Assembly: GCA_009746045.1 (NCBI GenBank)
Contig: RPFO01001111.1
Span: forward strand, 41,672 to 105,671
Reading direction: 5' to 3'
DNA from: Mesostigma viride
Taxonomy: Eukaryota > Streptophyta > Mesostigmatophyceae > Mesostigmatales > Mesostigmataceae
Length of the DNA stretch: 64,000 nucleotides
The notes under the pieces were generated by a model that worked only from the letters and a program-made list of their open reading frames with translations, did not search any database and was not told the DNA's origin. Shown piece after piece: positions 53,501 through 62,500 of this stretch. The translations under genes were made by a program, and so were the position numbers. Each line of letters opens with the position of its first letter. Within the stretch, counting starts at the first letter, position 1.

Positions 53501-56500
53501 GGCTCCCTACCTAGCTTCCAAGCAAACATTGCTGCCTGCCCAGAATGCCCAAACATGTGATGCAACTATGGCCAGCCTCAGCATAGCTCAGCACTCTGTC
53601 AGTACTGACCTGGCGAGACGTCTGAACCGTGTGTGGGGACACATGATCCACTCCTGAGGTTCCAGGGCTTCCCTGCAGGCCATCCTGACGCCCCAAGCCA
53701 GGTCCTGCACCCTGGACCGCTCCAGGCCCTTCCAGCAAGGTCCCTTGGCCCTCCAGGCCAGCACCTGCTGGAGACCCACCACCTGCATGAGGCATAGGGA
53801 ATTCAGCTGCAGCATTGTTATTGCAATCCAGTGGAAGAACAACATCTTTACACCCTTGGTGCTGCACAAGGGGCACACCCCCATCCTTATGTACATCCAG
53901 CACACCTTCCCCAAGGGGTGATTGACTATTTACAGGGGATGATGTAGCTAGTCACTGCTGCCCAGACTGGCCCCCTGCCCCAGCAGGCTTGGCCTTCCTG
54001 TCAGGACACTCACGACGCCAGTGACCTTCCTTGCCACACACAAAGCATGCTCCACCCTTCTTCCCAGACCCAGCCCCACCCTTGCCAGGCTTCCCCTGGC
54101 CTCCCTGAGACTGCCCACCCTGCTTGCCCTGGTTGCCTTGAGCTTGGCCCTTGCCTTGCCCTTGGCCACCCTTACCCTGCTGACCACCAGCTTGCTGGCT
54201 CCCAACCCCTCCTTGGGAACCTGCACCCTTGCCACCCTGAGCCCCCTGCCTCTGGCGCCTGAAGCGCTTACGCTTGTTGGGCCTTGCCCCATCACGGGCT
54301 GGGTACCCGGGGACATCACCTTGGCCCTGCACAGCGGAGGTGGCATTGCTGCCATGGGACTGGATAGCTTTGCAGGCAGGATCTGGCTTCCTTATGCTGA
54401 GGATTACAAGCTCCAGAGCACGCAAGGAGCCATCAGTCTGGTTAAGAAACATGCGGGCACCGTTCCTCCCATCCACACTCAAACCCATACGGTCCAGGAA
54501 ATAGTCTGCCAAGGCCCTATCTGTGACCAGGAAGCCATACTTGGCCCCCTTGTCCCTGATACGGTTGAGCCTAGCCCATTCCTCTGCCACAGGACCCACT
54601 ATCTCAAAGGTGTCATACTGATGTTTAATAGTTGGTGAGGTTGAGAACCTTGTCAGAGAACTCCTCCCTCAACCCATCCAGGAACTGTGCCCAGGTTAGC
54701 TTATCCTTGACAGCAGTCCTAGCCTTTTCCCTGACACGCTCTGACGAGTCCCTGTTGCACGTGGACGAGTGAAACACTTGCACTAGGTTGACAGTGGGGT
54801 CCACGGAGACACAACCAGCTCCATGTCCTCTAGCCACTTGTCTAAGCTTCCTGTGCTAGTGGTGGGTTAAGAGGCTTTTGTCCATTCATAACAGTGACTG
54901 CACTCATGTGAGGTCTCGACCCTGGCAGCGCCTTCACTGGCTCCACCACAGCGGGTGTCACAACAACAGCACCACTTGGGCCAGCAGGCACAGGGGAGAG
55001 CACATCCACGTGAGGCCTCTTACCATTGCCGTCAGCGGAGGGTCCCTCTTACGCTTCTCCACGGCTGGTTGCCCATTCGCCACCGTTATTGCATCAGATG
55101 CCCTGCGCCCGCACCTTGCGCGCCTCCTCCACCGAGTCTTCGTGCCGTCTCTTGCTGCCTGGTCTCTTTCCCCCATCGCCGTCGCTGGCTGGGATCGCCT
55201 CCCCCACCAGCTGCTCCTTGTCTTGCCGAGGCTCCTGGCTTGCCCAGCCGGTGCCTCCATCTCGCCCTTGTCGCCGTCTCCCGGTTTGCCACGAGGCATT
55301 ATATACAGTGGGATGGCAAAACAAAACAGGCGATAGACAAGGAAAACAGGCTCAAGCGCTGGTGCTGCCTGAAGAAGCCGCTGGCTGCTCTCCAGCTACT
55401 GCCTCCTCCTCACGCTCCTGCGCTGTGCGTGCCACCGGTGTCCCCACGCGTGGAACTGAGCGGACCTCCTCCGCGTTGTAAGGACCTAGCACACGGCTCA
55501 CCGGCCTCCCGGCTGCTGTCTGCTCTACCGGCAGTCTAGGCGCACTGCCACGGCGATACCACTGAAGATTTCTGACCCACCGACTACCACCACCTCGCCG
55601 TCGTTCCGAGACCCCGACCAATCTCAGCAAAATCGTGTTCCGGCTCAAACGGTATGTGTAACTCTGCCCTACGCCGAGCTGAGTATCCCTCGTTTGTGCC
55701 GTCACCCTCGTCAATCTGCTGTGACGACCGGGCTATGATGCCCGTTGGTCGGTCCACGAACTGATCGTGGAACTCCTCGTCGGTGACCTCCCGACCGGTG
55801 ATGACCGTCACCGTTGGCCCAGTCGCCCCTGGCCTGCTCTGCAACCTCGGCGTGTCCAAGGTCGACCAAATGCCCGGCGGACGCGTAGTGATCACCCAGT
55901 GATCGCGTGACCACGCGCCTCTTGGATCAGAATGTTGACCAGGTGCTCACACGTTTGAGCCACCACCTCGGCCGAATCCCACGGGCTATCGGCCTCGCGC
56001 GTCTGCGCGTCCCGTATGATGTGTGACGCGTCGGTCCCCTCCCCAGCGAGCTTGTCGCCACCCAGTGATTATACAATCTGGTTCCACCTAAACAGATGGC
56101 CACCAGTTGGCCCAGCGTCTCTCGCGCTAAGTCAAGCGCCTGGATGGTTACGTGCCCGCCCTGGTACGCAACTTCTAAACTGTAGATCAACGAAGCAATT
56201 TCGTCGCGAATGGCGACGAGGCGCTCCGTGCAGACCCTCCCTGTTTCCCCCGGCGACGTCGTCGCCCGAATCCTCATCACCACGGGGTCGTTCGCCGACG
56301 GCCCTGCTGCGTTACCGAACACAGCGACCCAACCGCCCTCCGCAAGGCCCCTCGCAACGTAGGCCGCTTGCACAAAGGTAGAAGCGTTGGATTGATGAGT
56401 ATAGGGGTAGAATGCGTTTTCGCGCGCCGGCAACTCTGGTGCTGCTTCGCGCCTGGGAGATGACTCAGGTGTCTCAACCCGAGCCTCGGCCGACATGAAA

Positions 56501-59500
56501 CCTCGCGAACAGAAATGCAATAGTACGAGTTAGCATAACCAGATATAATAGGGCGCCATGACCTGTCTGTTAGATACTGACATTGAATCTAAAAATGAAT
56601 ACCTATACTAGGTGATTCTATATATAATCCGATAGTCATATAACTATTATGCAAAGAACAGATCGCCAGCTTGCATATCTGCTATGTCAAGATGCTAGTC
56701 ACGCATCCTGATGGCCAATTAGGATACAGACTCACTCTGTACTTATAATCGTGGTTCTCTGAACATAGTTTCTTTATAGTGAGATGGAAGGGTAGCCGCT
56801 ATAGCTAGGTTATTGGGTTCACGTGACATACCTTTTGAGGCCGGTGCGGCCTGATCCGGATCAGTCGTGGCCAAAGCTTTGGCCAGTTTTTCTTGGCCAG
56901 GTGGCAGGAGCTACGTTGAGATATAAACCTGCCACTGTCTAGGTTTCTTGGCTCATGGCGTAGTGATTAACTAGATCTAGATTCTTTCTCTCACGCAATA
57001 TGTGACCTAATAGCCCCGGCAGCCTTACGTAAGCTGCCGGCAATTAGAACGCCACATTGCGTCATTTGTTCAGACGCAACATTTGCGTGGCGAAAAATGC
57101 CGTCCGGGCCAAGGCCGCATGACACGCAAAAAAGGACAAAAACAAACCCACCTAGCTAAGGTCGGCCTCTTTTCTTTTCACGAGGGCGGCGACAGCAAGC
57201 CAGGGGAAACGAACCTCTGGTTTGACGAACCTGTACTGTCGGAGCCATTTTTGGCCCTGAGCAGCAATGCCGAAGGGGCGCAAAGCTACAGGAGGGCAGG
57301 CAGCGCGCGGGGAGGACGGGACGCCCACACCGCGGGCTGCTGCCGCCAGTCACGCGCCAGTCGCCTTCAGCGCCAAAAAGAAGCAGCTCGCCACTCTGCT
57401 CGCCAAGTGCATCAGCCCCGCAGAGGCGGTGGGGGCAGTCGAGCAGGTCTTCGGTGCCGAGGACTGGGTGACGGACGCCAGCTCGTGGAGCTCGAGCCAG
57501 CTGAAGTCTGTCGTGCAGTTGCTGGCCGATCACGTTGATGTTGGCGACGTGTTGGACGCACGTGACCCAAACGGAACGTTGGTGGCAAAACTGCTGGCCG
57601 TGGCAGATCTCGCGGCGGACGAGGAGGATCAGGCGCTGCCACCAACGACACCTGCGCAGCGAAAAATGGCCAAGCCGAAAGGCGCGGCCAAGGTTTCGGC
57701 AGGTGGGGGGGCTGTCGGAAAGGAAATGAGGGCGAGGTTGGCGACATTCGTTGGGGCACCTCCGGAAACCGAAAATCAGGACGACGAGGAGGACGAGGAG
57801 GGGGAGGTCGCAGCCGAGAAATTCATGCAAGGTTTGAAGGCAGCGCTGGGAGGAATGGAGGGGGCGGGAAGCCACTTCAAGGCCTCGAAAGGGGTGGCGC
57901 TGCCAAGCCGAGCCAAGAGCGTGAAATATCGGGTTTCGGAGCGGGTGCTGCCGGGGGTGTTGGAGGACGCCAGCGACAATGGGATGGGAATCCGGTCGTG
58001 GGTCATGACGGTAAAGCCTGGAAATTGGCGGAACATGGAGAACAGGAAAATTGTCATGAACATTGCATTGGCCATGGACACCCTTCTCAAGGAGCTGGGC
58101 TCAGCAGCCGGGGAGCTTGTGGGCATGGAGTACCTAATGAGGGTGGTGGCGGCCTTGCTGCAGGTGGAGGGGCAAGGAGGGGGGGGGTGGAAGGTGGCCA
58201 GCCACCTCCTGCCATTGGGGGAGGAGGCTGCACTGTCAGCCACCCCGGCTGTCAAGGCAGCTCTCCAAACTGCCATCCTCTTGGACAAGCTCAGCAAGGC
58301 TCAACAAGTAGGGAAATAGAATCCCAGCGGGACCGCTCCCTTTTCCCGCTGCCATACCCACTTAGGCCAGCGTACACCGCGTGGGGCAGGGTGAGATCGG
58401 CACGCCGGCGACAGCGTGCCACGCGCCGCCACCGCGAGTACACACTGCAATGCAAGGTAGTGCGTTGGCTTAATTGGCTGTGGGGAGGGGGGCAAGACCC
58501 TCCTCCTAACCCTAGAGGGGCGTGCTCTAAGGGGAGGGAGGAGGCCCTTGCGAGGGTCAAGAGGCACTGCACCTGGCACAGTCGCCGCGTAGGGGGCGTT
58601 GCGACAGGCCAGGAGCAAGAATGTGCTGATGCAATATATGGGAAGCAGAATAAGTATGAACAACTGCGCGCGGACGCGGTGAGTCTACCAAAGGCGGAGG
58701 TGGCGGGGAAGGCACGGCTGCTCGACCTGTTGGCTATGCGGCCGAGCTGGCGGGAGATATATGCCAGCGAAGAGAACTGCATCAAGCCAGCGGTCGTGGC
58801 GAGCGCAAAGTATTGGAATGTGCCCAAGCCCAGCCGGGGATGCTCCATGGATGAATGGGGCAAGCTCATGAGCCGGGCAGCGGGCGTGGGCATGGTGGCG
58901 TTCCGGGAGAGGCGGCCCAAGTGGGTGGATGGCTGCTTTGGAGTGGCCAAGGGGGTGGGTGAGCTACGGTTCATCGTCAACAGGAAGCTGGGCAACCTGC
59001 TGTGGGTGGACCCCCCAAGATCCTGCTACCCCACCTGGGCATCCTCGTGGAGGTCTACATCAAAGGCTGGTGCTACTGCGCCAAGAGCGACCTCGTGTCA
59101 TACTACTATTCCATCGAGGTGCCCGAGTGGTGGTGGGACTACCAAGGGCTTCCTAGTGTGTGGTCGACTAGCGTAGGTCTGGCAGGGCCCAGGCGGAAGG
59201 TGTGGCCCGTGCTCAAGGTGCTGGCCATGGGACATTCCCATGCGGTGGCGCTGGGGGAGGCCATCCATGAGATGGTGCTCTACATGACCGGTGCCCTGGA
59301 TCCGAGGCGCCAGGTCAACTACCTCTCAAGCGCAGGTGAGCTCACCTTGGTGCGCGACGAGTGTGGCCAGCCACTGCGCTTGGCCATCGAGTACCAGGAG
59401 GAGCGCGCCGGGGAGCTTCAGATTGACCTGGAAAACCCCCCTGCCCCCATGCTGTCCATCACCATTGATGACTTGGTGGCCAGCAACGGGCGGACCTGCG

Positions 59501-62500
59501 AGGCGGTGAACCAGCTCATCACGCGCGCTATTGAGGAAGGCTACCTCCCTAACAACCTTGTGCCGTCTAAGGAGAAGACTAAGATGGCGAGCCTGGAAGG
59601 GGACGAGCTAGAAGCCCTAGGGGTGGTGCACCGACGGAACGGCGTGCTGGAACCAACGGTCAAGCAGCTCAACCTTGTGATCGCCCACACGCAGGCTATA
59701 CTCACTCGAGGCCGAGCTACGGCCGAGGGGCTGGCTGCCGTCTTGGGGCGGTGGTTGTGGCTGCAGATGTTAAGCCGCAGCTGCTTGTCCATTTGGCAGC
59801 AATGTTTCAAATTCATCAGCCTGCAAGGGTGGGGGCAGCGATCCTGGGTGCTGTGGGCCGGGGTGCGGGAGGAGTTAGAGTGTGCCCTGGCCTTGGCTCC
59901 CATGCTAAGGGTTGACCGAAGCGCACCTTTGGCCCGTGAGGTGGTTGCATCTGACGCGTCCACCTACGGGCAAGGTGTCGTGTACGCAACCATGGAGCCG
60001 GGCGATGTGACGGAGCTGGCGAGGGCACGAGAGGTGCGGGGGTACCCGACTTTGCTCATACCAAGTGAGGTGGCCTACGCTGGCCCTAGGCCACTGAGCG
60101 CGCGGGCGCAACAAGCAATCACTAGCCAGCAATGGCGGGTTGGGGTCCGGAGTCGTTGGCGGGATCCGGGGATGCACATCAACGAGAAGGAGGTGCGGGC
60201 TGCAGTGAAGGGCGTGGAGAGGAGTGCGCGCAGCTTGGCAAACCGAGGCAAGCGGGTGGTGAGGTTGGTGGACTCCACCGCGGCGTTGGGCTGCTTGGCT
60301 AAGGGGCGGTCCTCATCCCACAAGCTCAACAAGCAGTGCCGCCGCTTGTGCGCGCTGACCCTCGCCACTGGGAGTCGTTCCCAGTGGGTGTGGACGCCGA
60401 GTGCACTTCAACCAGCCGATGGCGTTTCTCGCGGCCAATCCATGGCGACTTTCTTGGCAGGCTGGGTGCGCGACCTGACCGCGGAAGGCATCCATCCTAA
60501 CCCGGGGCCCCCTGCACCTGTTAGCTACCTTCCATTGCTAGAGGGGAAAGTAAAGCCGGCTACTTTGCTGGCCTACCGTCGTGGTCTTGATTCCCTCTTG
60601 ACTTGGTGGGAGGCTGGTGGGCGGGCGGACGGGTCATCGTCACGAGCTGACACCCTTGAGGAGACATTTTGTGCGTATGTCGCCTGGGCTCATTTTCGGG
60701 GGTACAGCCGCCAAGTGTGTGTCAATGCCTTGATGGGGTTGCAACTTTATTATCCCGGTATGGTGAAGCGGTGGGACTTGGCCCGTGGCGTCCTCGCTGG
60801 GTGGAAAACACTTGTGCCCCCCCGTGCCCCTCCTCCCATTCCATGGGAGGCGGCGTTTGCACTTGCCAGCACGATGGTCATGCAAGGTCAGCGCCTTGCG
60901 GGCCTGCTGGTTGTCATCGTGTTCCGCCATTACCTGCGAATCTCGGAGGCGCTGAACCTCCGTGTTGGCCATGTGCGCCTCCAGCCTGACGTTCGGCTTG
61001 GGCCGGCTCAACGGGGCGCCCTACTGCTGAGGTCTACCAAGACCTCTAAGGGCAAGACTCAGTCAGTGGTGGTAGAAGATGTGATGTCTGAAACCATCCT
61101 CCGTCACTGCATCGCGGGTAAGCACGCTTGGGAGGCCGTGTTCCCTTTCACCTACCCGCAATTCCGGCGCATTTGGCAGGCTGCGAGTCAGGCCTTGGGG
61201 GTCGCCCAGATTTTCACCATTCACGGGCTGCGGCATGGAGGTGCCACTCACGATTTCCTCGCGGGTCGCAGCATGGGGGACATCCAGGGCCGGGGGCGCT
61301 GGCTTAGCAGCTCCACGGTTGCCCATTATGTGGGCTTGCACCGCAGTTTGGAGGTGCAGCTGCCTGAGGTTATTCTTCGGGCCATGGCCGCCTGCCCCCC
61401 TCGGGCCTGGCGGGCTATTTTGAAATTGCCCTCCACCTAGTTTGGTTGTTCATTTCTCTGTCATTATGCTAGGTTCTTTGCCCCTGGCATGGATCGCCAG
61501 GGAGGGATATAAGGGTAAGGCTAGCCTTTGCCAAGCAATAAGTGTTCCCATGAGCATCGGCGGCCGGGATGTGGCCTGCCTTTTGTATGTGCTCCACTCA
61601 TTGTTTTAATAAAGAGTCTGGTTACCCTGGAGTTCCACGGTTAATAGAATCGTGGTTCTCTGAACATAGTTTCTTTATAGTGAGATGGAAGGGTAGCCGC
61701 TATAGCTAGGTTATTGGGTTCACGTGACATACCTTTTGAGGCCGGTGCGGCCTGATCCGGATCAGTCGTGGCCAAAGCTTTGGCCAGTTTTTCTTGGCCA
61801 GGTGGCAGGAGCTACGTTGAGATATAAACCTGCCACTGTCTAGGTTTCTTGGCTCATGGCGTAGTGATTAACTAGATCTAGATTCTTTCTCTCACGCAAT
61901 ATGTGACCTAATAGCCCCGGCAGCCTTACGTAAGCTGCCGGCAATTAGAACGCCACATTGCGTCATTTGTTCAGACGCAACATTTGCGTGGCGAAAAAAT
62001 GCCGTCCGGGCCAAGGCCGCATGACACGCAAAAAAGGACAAAAACAAACCCACCTAGCTAAGGTCGGCCTCTTTTCTTTTCCCGCCCACCCTCCCTGCGT
62101 GTTTGGGGGTAAGGCTAGCCTTTGCCAAGCAATAAGTGTTCCCATGAGCATCGGCGGCCGGGATGTGGCCTGCCTTTTGTATGTGCTCCACTCATTGTTT
62201 TAATAAAGAGTCTGGTTACCCTGGAGTTCCACGGTTAATAGAATTATTATTTGACAATGCAACTCATTCTGAACACCTTTTCGGGCGGGCAGCTGCTTCC
62301 CGAAGCAGAACTGTATTGATCCAAAGTGATAACAAGAAGAGAGACAGAAAACCTACAACACTGGCTGTTTGCTGAAACAGGCGATGTGTAGTGACATGGT
62401 ATAATAACCTGAATATGGCTTTCTTTAAGTAGTCACTTCCCAGGACAGGTAATATGTATGCACAGGCCGTTACACTAAAGGCGGTTTGTGGAACAGATGC

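Larger units (their letters stand above)
49579..55299 (-). mobile_element. Decayed Copia-like retroelement with integrase-protease-RT order
   Basis: Minus-strand element whose frames encode gag with a CCHC knuckle, integrase, an aspartic-protease-like domain, RT and RNase H, in that order. Integrase before RT indicates the Copia superfamily. No LTR pair was found; the borders given are where inverted-repeat homology or coding stops, so they are approximate. The 3' part (about 49,579-50,380) has reverse-strand TATATAA and AATAAA words. Multiple frame breaks show it is old or incomplete. Confidence 0.8.
56747..62244 (+). mobile_element. PAT-like (DIRS order) tyrosine-recombinase retrotransposon
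   Basis: A 5.5-kb element with the split direct repeats that define PAT-like elements: A1 (56747-57179), internal genes, B1 (61513-61650), A2 (61648-62081), B2 (62107-62244). It encodes gag, RT-RNase H and a tyrosine recombinase, and has no LTR, integrase or target duplication. It is comparable to Kangaroo of Volvox. All termini are present, but the RT frame has a one-base break in a C run, so this copy may be defective. Confidence 0.93.
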
